Positions 1 through 7,400 of a stretch of DNA of 42,194 nucleotides are shown here, one piece after another. The first letter of the stretch is position 1. Each line of letters opens with the position of its first letter. The position numbers and the translations under genes were made by a program. The notes under the pieces were generated by a model. It did not search any database. It was given only the letters and a program-made list of their open reading frames with translations, and was not told the DNA's origin. Source of the DNA: Chloroflexota bacterium (lineage in GTDB: Bacteria; Chloroflexota; Chloroflexia; QHBQ01; JADMIH01); contig JADMIH010000016.1 in assembly GCA_015478675.1 (NCBI GenBank), positions 1 to 42,194 on the forward strand, in the 5' to 3' direction.

Positions 1-2941
1 CTGGTCTGAAGTATGGGTCACTCTCCATGTCACATGGCTCTTGAGGTATCTGGCCACAGGGGTACCCTCCCATGTATCCTCTTTGTGTGAGACGGTTTAT
101 GTAAGCATAGAAGGGATTAGAAGGGGGCACATCTGTGTATATCTGAGTGCCAGGGTCATCAGTGTAGCCAACAGAGTTACTCACTATCTTAGCAATCTGT
201 CCTCTGGTCACCTGGTTATTAGGTCTGAAGGTGCCATCATCATAGCCTGAGACGATGCCCTTGCAGGCAAGGCATTCTATGCTGGCGTAGAAGGTATTTG
301 AGGGTGGCACGTCTGAGAAGGAGATGGTGCATGCTGTGACTGTAGGCTGAGTTGTAGCGGTCTGGGTAGCTGCACCTGGTGTAGAGGTAGCTTGAGATGT
401 GGCTGATGGCTGAGTAGTAGAAGTGGCTTGCGTCGTATCGGTAGCTATCGCTGTAGCTGTTGCTATCGAGGTGCTTGTCGCTACAGAAGTGGTAGTGCCA
501 GTCGCGGTGCTGCTAGCGATAACGGTGGATGTGGTGGTTGCTTGCGCGGTGCTCGTGAAAATAGCTGTAGCAGTAGTTGTAGATGTGGGGGGCGCGGCTG
601 TGTTGGATGGAGTGGAGGTTGAGGTGTTACCAGGCGTAGGAGTGCCGCAGGCGGTGGTGCCTGTGGTGCGATAAATGTGGTCGGATAGCAACTGGCTCTG
701 AGACTGTGAGCCGCCTGTGCTCCATATCTTGCCTGGGCTGGAAAACCCTGCCTGGTTCGATTGGCGCGGCGATGGCAGAGCAGGATCAGAGATGGTCCAC
801 GCACCACCAGGCCAGGTGGAAGTATCCAGCTCGTCTACTTCTGCCGAGGGGTCGAAAGAAGTTCCGCCGGGAGCATCGCCGCCGATAGCGAAGAGCTTGT
901 TGCTTGCCGAGTCGAAAGCCAGCCCGAAGTCGGCTCGCTGCATAGTCCAGGCGGGTCCGCTACTCCAGTCGCCTGTGCTCATGTCAATCCTAATGCTTGT
1001 CGTGCTGTTGGCTGCCGGAGCCACTGCTTTGGCGGCTTTGTTCGCCGAGGTATAAGAGGTGTTGCTAACTGTACGTGAAGGTCCGATTCCATAACTGCCT
1101 ATCAGGTAGAGGTACTGGCCCACCTGGGTGAAGCCGCCTAGCAGATATGGCGCCGGGGCGTTTGGCCCGCTGGTCCAACTGTTGGTGGCAATATCATAGA
1201 TGCTGGTAGCCTGGCTCGGCACGCCCGGCCCGCCTCCTATGAAGTAGACCTTGCCGCTATATGCCCCTGCTGCTCCTCCTGCATGATTGCCATCTTCATC
1301 CGCGCCTTTGATCCAAGTGTTAGAGGCTATATCATAGATGTAGAAGGCGCTGCTGAAGCTGCCCTGTACAACATATATCCTGCCGTCGTAGTAAGCTGCA
1401 ACGACGCCTTCTGAGCCTTCAGGTATATCAGCAAGGGCTGTCCATGTGCCGGTCACTGTGCTGTATTTATTCACGGCAGTGGTCGCCCCGCCGCTGGTGT
1501 ACCCCGAAATTACATAGAAGTCGGTGCCTACCTGCGCGAATCCATAGCGCACTATGGGCAGAGGATATGGGCTGCCGGTGGCCCAGGGTCCTGGTGCACC
1601 TACCGGCTGGCAAGTAGGGGTGGCTGCGGGCGTTGGTGTGGCTGTGGTGCAGGGGGTAGTGTTGCTGATGAGTACTGATATGTCGTTGGTGTTTTCGTTC
1701 GCCGTGAAGATATCAAGGCTCCCATCGCCGTTGAAATCGCCCCCCAGCACTGAGACCGGGCGGCTGTCCACGCCCGTGGAAAAGGTCAGCGCGGGTTGAA
1801 AAGTGCCATTGCCGTTGCCAACCAGGATAGACACTGTATTGCTGTTATAGTTGGCCGACACGAGATCGGGTATGGAGTCGCCGTTGAAGTCGCCCACTGA
1901 CAGGAAAAGCGGGCTGGAGCCGCCCGACGGATAGGTGACTTCCGGCTGGAATGTGCCGTCGCCGTTGCCGAGCAAGATTGATATATCGTTGGTGGAGTAG
2001 TGCGGCGCGGCCAGGTCGAGCTTGCCGTCACCGTTGAAGTCGGCGACTGTGATGTAATCAGGGCCTGCTTGCACAGGATATGAGACTGCTCCCTGGAAGG
2101 TGCCATTGCCGTTGCCGAGCAAGACTGTTACGCTACTGCCGGCGTAGTTGGGCACTACCACGTCAAGGTGTCCGTCCATGTTGAAGTCACCCACCGACAC
2201 CACTTGAGGGCGCGTCCCCGCCGGATATGATACCGGGCCTTGAAATGTACCGTCCCCATTGCCCAACATAACGTTGATCGTGCCAAAATTGACGTTGGAA
2301 GAGACCAGATCGAGACGGGCGTCTTCGTTGAAGTCGCCCACTGTGAGGCCATAGGGCCCTATGTTGGCCGAATAGCTGGTGGCGGGCTGGAATGTGCCGT
2401 CGCCGTTGCCTAGTAGAATTGACACGTTGCTGGAGTTGTAGTTCGCCACCGCAAGGTCAGGTATAGTGTCGCCATTGAAGTCCCCTACTACCGGCGTTAC
2501 GGGGTTTGACCCTACGTTGTAGTTCACGGTGGGCTGGAATGTGCCGTCGCCATTGCCGATGAAGACCGATAGAGTTCCACCTGTGTAGTTTGCCACTACG
2601 AGGTCAAGATAGCTATCGTTGTTGAAATAGCCCAAAGTTGCGCTTCTGGGCACTGCGCCTGCCGGATAGCTTACAGGTGGCGCAAAAGCGATTGAGCCGC
2701 ATGGGGTGCCGGTGGGTAAGGCTGTAGCTGTGGGGGTAGATGTACCTCCCACAGGCACAGCTAATTGCCCGGCGTACTGGGGGATGCCTGTATTATGTGG
2801 CTGCTGCTCTTTGTCTTGTGCCTGTGGTTTCGCGGGCAGAGCGGCGAACGCCACGCTCACTGTGAGGAGGCCGCTGAACAACGCTGCCACTAAAAGAATC
2901 AAAAGCCGCCACCTTGCTGGTTGATCGTTCCATCTCAGCAT
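1..2941 (-). CDS. Large secreted surface protein with FG-GAP/VCBS repeats, Kelch-like region and SLH modules (3' end outside window)
   Basis: The minus strand reads open from the ATG at 2941 to the window edge (980 codons, no stop), so the C-terminus is missing. The start has a GGAG ribosome site (AAGGAAGGAG). Residues 1-33 are a signal peptide (basic start, LLILLVAALFSG core, VAFA cleavage site). Residues about 95-420 hold roughly seven FG-GAP/VCBS repeats with the motifs GDFNGD and GNGDGTFQ, the calcium-binding blade type of integrin-like propellers; they recur every 48-50 codons and are also similar as DNA. Residues about 445-755 resemble Kelch repeats (YDIATNSWTSG, GGFTQVGQYLYLIGS). A Thr/Ser/Ala-rich linker follows (about 760-870). 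The end (about 872-980) is S-layer homology: FSDVPPSNTFYASIECL then GYDDGTFRPNNQVTRGQIAKI, and a second copy beginning. I infer an exported protein that displays two propellers on the cell surface. Substrate unknown. Confidence 0.9.
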   Translation of the reverse strand, partial: MLRWNDQPARWRLLILLVAALFSGLLTVSVAFAALPAKPQAQDKEQQPHNTGIPQYAGQLAVPVGGTSTPTATALPTGTPCGSIAFAPPVSYPAGAVPRSATLGYFNNDSYLDLVVANYTGGTLSVFIGNGDGTFQPTVNYNVGSNPVTPVVGDFNGDTIPDLAVANYNSSNVSILLGNGDGTFQPATSYSANIGPYGLTVGDFNEDARLDLVSSNVNFGTINVMLGNGDGTFQGPVSYPAGTRPQVVSVGDFNMDGHLDVVVPNYAGSSVTVLLGNGNGTFQGAVSYPVQAGPDYITVADFNGDGKLDLAAPHYSTNDISILLGNGDGTFQPEVTYPSGGSSPLFLSVGDFNGDSIPDLVSANYNSNTVSILVGNGNGTFQPALTFSTGVDSRPVSVLGGDFNGDGSLDIFTANENTNDISVLISNTTPCTTATPTPAATPTCQPVGAPGPWATGSPYPLPIVRYGFAQVGTDFYVISGYTSGGATTAVNKYSTVTGTWTALADIPEGSEGVVAAYYDGRIYVVQGSFSSAFYIYDIASNTWIKGADEDGNHAGGAAGAYSGKVYFIGGGPGVPSQATSIYDIATNSWTSGPNAPAPYLLGGFTQVGQYLYLIGSYGIGPSRTVSNTSYTSANKAAKAVAPAANSTTSIRIDMSTGDWSSGPAWTMQRADFGLAFDSASNKLFAIGGDAPGGTSFDPSAEVDELDTSTWPGGAWTISDPALPSPRQSNQAGFSSPGKIWSTGGSQSQSQLLSDHIYRTTGTTACGTPTPGNTSTSTPSNTAAPPTSTTTATAIFTSTAQATTTSTVIASSTATGTTTSVATSTSIATATAIATDTTQATSTTQPSATSQATSTPGAATQTATTQPTVTACTISFSDVPPSNTFYASIECLACKGIVSGYDDGTFRPNNQVTRGQIAKIVSNSVGYTDDPGTQIYTDVPPSNPFYAYINRLTQRGYMGGYPCGQIPQEPCDMESDPYFRP

Positions 2942-2990
2942 TTATCTTTCTCCTTCCTTAACTGTATGGCCTCTATATCATGCCCTGTCT

Positions 2991-3020
2991 ATCGTACGCC
3001 CAGAGCGGAGGGTAGGTCAA
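2991..3020 (-). promoter_or_regulatory. Putative sigma70 promoter of the surface-protein gene
   Basis: On the minus strand TTGACC (3020-3015) and TACGAT (2996-2991) are 18 bases apart, about 50 bases before the start codon at 2941. The fit is moderate and the assignment is an inference. Confidence 0.4.
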
Positions 3021-3030
3021 GGGGCGAATT

Positions 3031-3167
3031 GTAACTGTTCAGAGTTGGGGTATAGCAATCTTGAAGGAGTAGCTGTGGAGGCGTACCCTTACGCACCCTC
3101 ACCCCATGCCCCTCTCCCATGAAGGGAGAGGGGGCTAGCCGCCTCCACCTCAACTCTGAACAGTTAC
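3031..3167. repeat. Palindromic repeat element, copy 1 (137 bp)
   Basis: Perfect 17-bp terminal inverted repeats (3031-3047 GTAACTGTTCAGAGTTG and its complement at 3151-3167). Inside lie a 9-bp inverted pair (3075-3083/3140-3148) and a central CCCCTCTCCC/GGGAGAGGGG hairpin. The ends recur at 21315-21367 and at the right end of 23474-23779. No coding capacity. It fills most of the 327-base gap between the divergent genes at 2941 and 3269. Confidence 0.85.
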
Positions 3168-3201
3168 GGCGAGTTGCGAATTCGCCTGCTAATCCTCGTT
3201 A

Positions 3202-3210
3202 TGGTATAAT
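3202..3210 (+). promoter_or_regulatory. Extended -10 promoter for the 3269 gene and perhaps the vWA operon
   Basis: TGG directly precedes a consensus TATAAT (3205-3210), an extended -10 element. No good -35 hexamer is seen upstream, which is common for this class. The start codon follows 59 bases later; an imperfect AGGGG/CCCCT hairpin lies in the leader. Confidence 0.55.
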
Positions 3211-3268
3211 AAGCTCCTACCAGGGGTGACTATTGCGGCATTGTCCCCTCTAGACTGCGAATAGCTAC

Positions 3269-3667
3269 ATGCTCCATACCGCGTCTGCGATTTGTCGGCG
3301 GACGGGCTGGCTGGTTTTATCCCTTCTGCTTTCCCTTCCTTTTATGCGTCCTCTTTTTGCGCAGGAGCGAAGAGCGCGAAGCTACCACACGCACTACTTC
3401 ACCATCTACTACCCGGCAGGCGAACAACAAAGCGCACAGGGGTACGCAGGCTTTGCCGACGACTCGGACGCAGCCGTTAGCGGTCTCCTCGAGCCTGAGC
3501 CTGCGCCCAATCTCACTCTGCGTATCTATGCTACAGAAGCTGCTTATAGCGCGGTAAAGCGGATGGCTGCGCACGCCCTTCCCAATGAGGGCGAAGTGGG
3601 AGTGGCAGTTGAGCGGCTTCTACAGCAGCGCACTAACCTTCCAAAGGAGAATGCCCAATGGCTCTAG
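3269..3667 (+). CDS. Short secreted protein resembling the N-terminus of peptidase-MA-like proteins, probably truncated
   Basis: 132 residues. Residues about 10-32 form a signal peptide (WLVLSLLLSLPFMRPLFAQ). The rest (HYFTIYYPAGEQ..., NLTLRIYATEAAYSAV, GEVGVAVERLLQQ) resembles the front of the peptidase-MA-like family, in which a substrate-side beta region precedes a zinc-binding HExxH helix. Here the reading frame stops right where the HExxH segment would be expected, and none is present in nearby frames. It is therefore either a truncated remnant or a protein using only the N-terminal fold. The stop overlaps the next gene's ATG by 10 bases, so it may be translationally coupled to the vWA operon. 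No clear ribosome site precedes the ATG. The family assignment rests on my recall of the motif pattern and is tentative. Confidence 0.55.
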   Translation: MLHTASAICRRTGWLVLSLLLSLPFMRPLFAQERRARSYHTHYFTIYYPAGEQQSAQGYAGFADDSDAAVSGLLEPEPAPNLTLRIYATEAAYSAVKRMAAHALPNEGEVGVAVERLLQQRTNLPKENAQWL

Positions 3668-5322
3668 CAACACGACCCGAGCCTTTGCCCATCGAGAGAC
3701 AAATGGCCGCTGCCTTGTGGGCGTACAATGCACGGATGAGGCGTAGCCGGCTGGTGCGTGCCGCATCTCTCGCCGCCCTCGCCATCGGCATCATCTGGGC
3801 GGTTTTCGCCACTCTCTTTTACCTGGGCGCGGCTCCGCAAGCTACCGCCGGAGTGGGCGTTGTAGTTACTGTGATCCTTACTACGGGCGCGCTCCTGGCA
3901 TGGCTCTTCTACAAACCCTCTATGTACGAAACGGCCAGGATGCTCGACAGCAGGTTGGACGACAGGCAGCGCATGCTAACCGCCGTAGAGCTATTGGAGC
4001 AGACATGTTATGATCAGGCACACCGGCTTGCTCCTCTTTCGGAGGCGCAACTCGCCAGTAGCACCCAAATGCTGGCGGCTTCCGACCCAAAGGCGCTCTA
4101 TCCTGTGCGCACACCCTGGACTGTGCTGGGATTGAGCACGGGCTTGCTTTTGCTCGCGTTGAGTCTTTTTATGTTGAGGGGGGTCCAAAACGGCTTTACA
4201 CCTTTGCAGGCAGGCGATTTACCTCCTGTGCAGAACGGGGCTTCGGCGCTGCTGGTGTCGCCCACCGCGCAGTTGAGCTTGCCCGGCGCCGCTCAGCAGA
4301 CGGCGCAGCCTGGTGCGTTGAGCACACCGCAGAGCGGCGGTGATGGCGGCACAAGCAGCGCAGGGGAAACGCAGCCCACGCCTTCTGACCCCGCCCAGCA
4401 AGCGGCGGCATCACAGCAGGCGCAGCAGGACCTGAACCGCCTGGCCCAGGCCCTCAATGGGCAGAGCGCATCGCAGCAGACCTCGGATAGTCTGCGCCAG
4501 GGTGATTACAACAAGGCGGCGAGCCAGCTATCCCAGCTTGGACAGCAAAATGACCAGCTATCTGACGCTGCCAAGCAGGGGTTGAGCGATGCTCTCAATC
4601 AGGCAGCGCAAGCTTCCTCCACTACCCCCGACTTGCAGCAGAGTGAGCAGGCCGCCGCGGACGCGTTGGCGAATGGCGATTATCGCTCTATAGCGGGTGC
4701 TATGAAAGAGCTGGGGCAGGCGGTACAGAGCGCTGGCCGCGATGTGGTGCCGCAGCAGCAACTGGCGAAAAACTATCCACTACCCACACCGCCACCAGAC
4801 CAGGGCCAGCAGCAGAACGGTAGCAGCAGCAGTAGTAGTAGTCAGCAGAACAGCCAGGGACAAAGCGGCTCGCAACAGGGAAGCGGCAATCAACAAGGCC
4901 AACAAGGTCAAAGTGGGCAGCAGGGTGGCGCCGGCCAGCAGGGACAGGGCGGCCAGAGTGGGCAAAGCGGGCAGAACGGCTCGCAAGGGCAAAATGGCGG
5001 CCAAAGCTCACCCAGCCAGGACAACGAAGGACAAAGCAAGGGCGGCTCTGCGGGCGATGGCACTCGAGTGAATGGCCCGAAGGACGATACTGCTCTGAAC
5101 GTCCAGGGAAACCCATTCGAGTTAGAAGGCAAACCCGACCCCAACGCCAACAAAGCGGGCCAGAAAAACGACCAGCCTGCCCTGTCGCTTGGTGGCAGCT
5201 CCGCCGCGGGTGGGGCAACATCCGCCGGGCAAGGAAGCGCAGTGACAGCGCCCGGCGAGAGTAACAACCCGCCTGTAGATCGCCGTCCCATTGTTCAACG
5301 TTACTTCAGCCCCGGCAAGTAG
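3658..5322 (+). CDS. Membrane protein with long Gln/Ser/Gly-rich tail (DUF4175-like), first gene of the MoxR/vWA operon
   Basis: 554 residues. Three likely membrane helices lie at about 34-56, 64-86 and 153-174, with a soluble helical segment between the second and third (ETARMLDSRLDDRQRMLTAVELLEQ). From about 180 the protein is low complexity; residues 370-470 consist mostly of Gln, Ser and Gly. Size and layout recall DUF4175-type proteins found beside MoxR/DUF58/vWA genes, but I see no catalytic motif. Start: ATG at 3658 after CAAAGGAG (AAGGAG about 6 bases upstream). It overlaps the preceding short gene and lies 87 bases before moxR. I infer a membrane scaffold or partner for the MoxR-vWA proteins. 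The repeated CAG/GGC codons make this stretch prone to replication slippage. Confidence 0.8.
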   Translation: MALATRPEPLPIERQMAAALWAYNARMRRSRLVRAASLAALAIGIIWAVFATLFYLGAAPQATAGVGVVVTVILTTGALLAWLFYKPSMYETARMLDSRLDDRQRMLTAVELLEQTCYDQAHRLAPLSEAQLASSTQMLAASDPKALYPVRTPWTVLGLSTGLLLLALSLFMLRGVQNGFTPLQAGDLPPVQNGASALLVSPTAQLSLPGAAQQTAQPGALSTPQSGGDGGTSSAGETQPTPSDPAQQAAASQQAQQDLNRLAQALNGQSASQQTSDSLRQGDYNKAASQLSQLGQQNDQLSDAAKQGLSDALNQAAQASSTTPDLQQSEQAAADALANGDYRSIAGAMKELGQAVQSAGRDVVPQQQLAKNYPLPTPPPDQGQQQNGSSSSSSSQQNSQGQSGSQQGSGNQQGQQGQSGQQGGAGQQGQGGQSGQSGQNGSQGQNGGQSSPSQDNEGQSKGGSAGDGTRVNGPKDDTALNVQGNPFELEGKPDPNANKAGQKNDQPALSLGGSSAAGGATSAGQGSAVTAPGESNNPPVDRRPIVQRYFSPGK

Positions 5323-5409
5323 GTATCAGGTATGCCGTTAGTCAGTTGTTAGCGCTGGCTGATTAACCTACGCCGACCACCGACTGCTACCAACAGAAAC
5401 GAGGCATCT

Positions 5410-6408
5410 TTGAACGAAAGACGCGAGGCATGGACGCCTGAAGCCGAAATGCGAATAGCCGAGGACGTGCAGCGTCTGGTCGGCACCCTTGAGGAAGAAC
5501 TGGCGGGGGTGATCGTAGGGCAGCGCGCGGTGGTGCGCGGGGTCCTCACCGCTCTGCTCGCAGGCGGGCATGTGCTTCTTGAAGGCGTGCCCGGCCTGGG
5601 AAAGACGCTCTTAGTGCGCACGCTCGCTGAGTGCATAGACCTCCAGTACAGCCGGATACAGTTCACCCCCGATTTGATGCCTGCCGACATTGTGGGCACT
5701 GACGTGATCACTGAAGGGGACGATGGCAGGCGCTTTGTCTTTCAGCCGGGGCCGATTTTTGCTCACCTCGTGCTAGCTGACGAGATTAACCGCGCCACAC
5801 CGCGCACGCAGTCCGCTATGCTTGAGGCTATGCAAGAGCGTGCGGTGACGGTCGGACGGGCGAGCCACCCCCTCCCTGCGCCCTTCTTTGTTCTTGCCAC
5901 CCAAAATCCTATAGACCTCCAGGGCACCTATCCACTGCCGGAGGCTCAGCTTGACCGCTTCTTCTTCAAGTTGATAGTGGAATACCCGCAGGTTGATGAG
6001 TTGAAGGAGATCGGGCGGCGCACCACCGGCAACCGTAGCGCCCGGCCGCGGCTCGTGATGAGCGCGGACACTCTTCAGCGGCTGCAAGCCCTGGTGCGAG
6101 AGGTGCCTATCGCCGAGCCTGTGCTTGACTATGCGGCACGCCTGGTCATGGCTACACACCCCGAAGGCGCAGAGGCAGCTCGGCGCTTCGTCCGCTACGG
6201 CGCTAGCCCACGCGCTATCCAGACGCTGATCCTGGCAGGCAAGATAAACGCGTTGCTCTCTACACGTTATAACGTCTCCTTCGAGGACCTGCGTCGTGTT
6301 ATGCTTCCTGCCATGCGCCACCGTTTGGTGTTGAATGTTGAGGCGCAACTGCAAAATGTGGACGCTGACGCGATCTTGAGCCAGATTCTGGAAGAGGTTA
6401 CACCGTGA
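5410..6408 (+). CDS. MoxR-family AAA+ ATPase
   Basis: 332 residues, typical MoxR length. Walker A GVPGLGKT at 59-66, Walker B LADEIN at 122-127, the MoxR segment RATPRTQSAMLEAMQERAV after it, sensor-1 region VLATQNPID, and a C-terminal lid (ASPRAIQTLI). MoxR ATPases act as chaperones that mature or load metal- or vWA-containing partners; here the partners are probably the DUF58 and vWA proteins encoded next. The best start is TTG at 5410, with GAGG 6 bases upstream; no ATG lies in frame until 5449, which would remove 13 residues but no domain. The stop overlaps the next start by 4 bases (GTGA). Confidence 0.96.
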   Translation: MNERREAWTPEAEMRIAEDVQRLVGTLEEELAGVIVGQRAVVRGVLTALLAGGHVLLEGVPGLGKTLLVRTLAECIDLQYSRIQFTPDLMPADIVGTDVITEGDDGRRFVFQPGPIFAHLVLADEINRATPRTQSAMLEAMQERAVTVGRASHPLPAPFFVLATQNPIDLQGTYPLPEAQLDRFFFKLIVEYPQVDELKEIGRRTTGNRSARPRLVMSADTLQRLQALVREVPIAEPVLDYAARLVMATHPEGAEAARRFVRYGASPRAIQTLILAGKINALLSTRYNVSFEDLRRVMLPAMRHRLVLNVEAQLQNVDADAILSQILEEVTP

Positions 6409-7400
6409 GGGGCGTGCAGGCAGTACGCTCCCGTCTTGGCGGGTGGCGCAGAGTGAGAGCTGAGCGGCTCTGGGCCAGCGCGACAGGCGAGCAGGCGCTG
6501 ATGGATGGCGAGTTCGTCCGCAAGCTGGAGCGTTTATCGCTGGGTCTTGGGCAGGAGCTGATCTCAGGGCTTATCGGCGAGCACAGAGCAGTGCGTAGAA
6601 CCTCCGGTATTGAGTTCGCCGATTACCGCCAGTATAGCGCAGGCGACGACCTGCGCCGTGTAGATTGGAATGCCTATGCGCGGCTTGGCACCCTCCACGT
6701 CAGACAATCGCAAGCCGAGCACGACACCACCCTCTACCTGCTTGTGGACGCCAGCCCTTCGATGGCATCAGGCGAGCCTTCCAACTTCTTCGCAGCGCGC
6801 AGGCTGGCCGCCGCCCTCGGCTATGTAGCCCTGGCACACCTTGACAACGTGGTGGTGAGCGCACCGGGAGCGTCTGGGCAAGATGAGAGCGCGAACGATG
6901 CCGGCCGGCAGGCGCTATCTTCCCAGCAACTTGTCAGAGGCAGGGCGGAGGCTGGTAAGCTCTTTCGCTACTTGCAGGAGCTGCGTACAGGCTCTGCCGC
7001 GCAATTCGACCAGATACTTGGCGGTTGGAGCACAGGGCGCGGGCAAGGGCGCATTGCCGTGCTGATTTCTGACTTGCTCCTCGACGGCTACAAAGGAGGT
7101 GTGCGCCAGCTTACAGCCGCGGGATTCCAGGTGACTTTGCTCCACGTCCTCAGCCCCGAAGAGCTAGCGCCACCGGAAGTCGGCGACCTTGAGCTAATAG
7201 ATAGCGAAACGGGCCGCGTTATGGAAATACATCTGGGCAAAGAGGCAGTGGCCGAGTACTCATCGCGGTTGCGCCGGTGGCTGGTTGAAACCGAGGAGTG
7301 GTGCCGCTCGCAGGGCGCGGGCTACATACTGGTGCAAAGTGATTGGGATGTTGAGCGCGTCGTCCTTGACCTGCTCCGGCGAAGGCGCGTAGCGGTATGA
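6405..7400 (+). CDS. DUF58 domain protein (vWA-like)
   Basis: 331 residues, GTG start overlapping the moxR stop. Residues 66-121 carry the DUF58 signature: SGIEFADYRQYSAGDDLRRVDW, then RQSQAEHDTTLYLLVDASPSM. DUF58 proteins are almost always paired with MoxR, and their C-terminal half has a vWA-like fold; DASPSM fits a DxSxS metal-ion-dependent adhesion site. No membrane segment. The stop overlaps the next ATG (ATGA). I infer a soluble adaptor between the ATPase and the membrane vWA proteins. Confidence 0.95.
   Translation: MRGVQAVRSRLGGWRRVRAERLWASATGEQALMDGEFVRKLERLSLGLGQELISGLIGEHRAVRRTSGIEFADYRQYSAGDDLRRVDWNAYARLGTLHVRQSQAEHDTTLYLLVDASPSMASGEPSNFFAARRLAAALGYVALAHLDNVVVSAPGASGQDESANDAGRQALSSQQLVRGRAEAGKLFRYLQELRTGSAAQFDQILGGWSTGRGQGRIAVLISDLLLDGYKGGVRQLTAAGFQVTLLHVLSPEELAPPEVGDLELIDSETGRVMEIHLGKEAVAEYSSRLRRWLVETEEWCRSQGAGYILVQSDWDVERVVLDLLRRRRVAV

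Noticed and set aside
423..674. Val/Ala-rich plus-strand frame (83 codons)
   Set aside because: It is the reverse complement of the Thr/Ser-rich linker of the surface protein.
4700..5221. 173-codon minus-strand frame
   Set aside because: It is the shadow of the Gln/Ser/Gly-rich tail of the 3658 gene.
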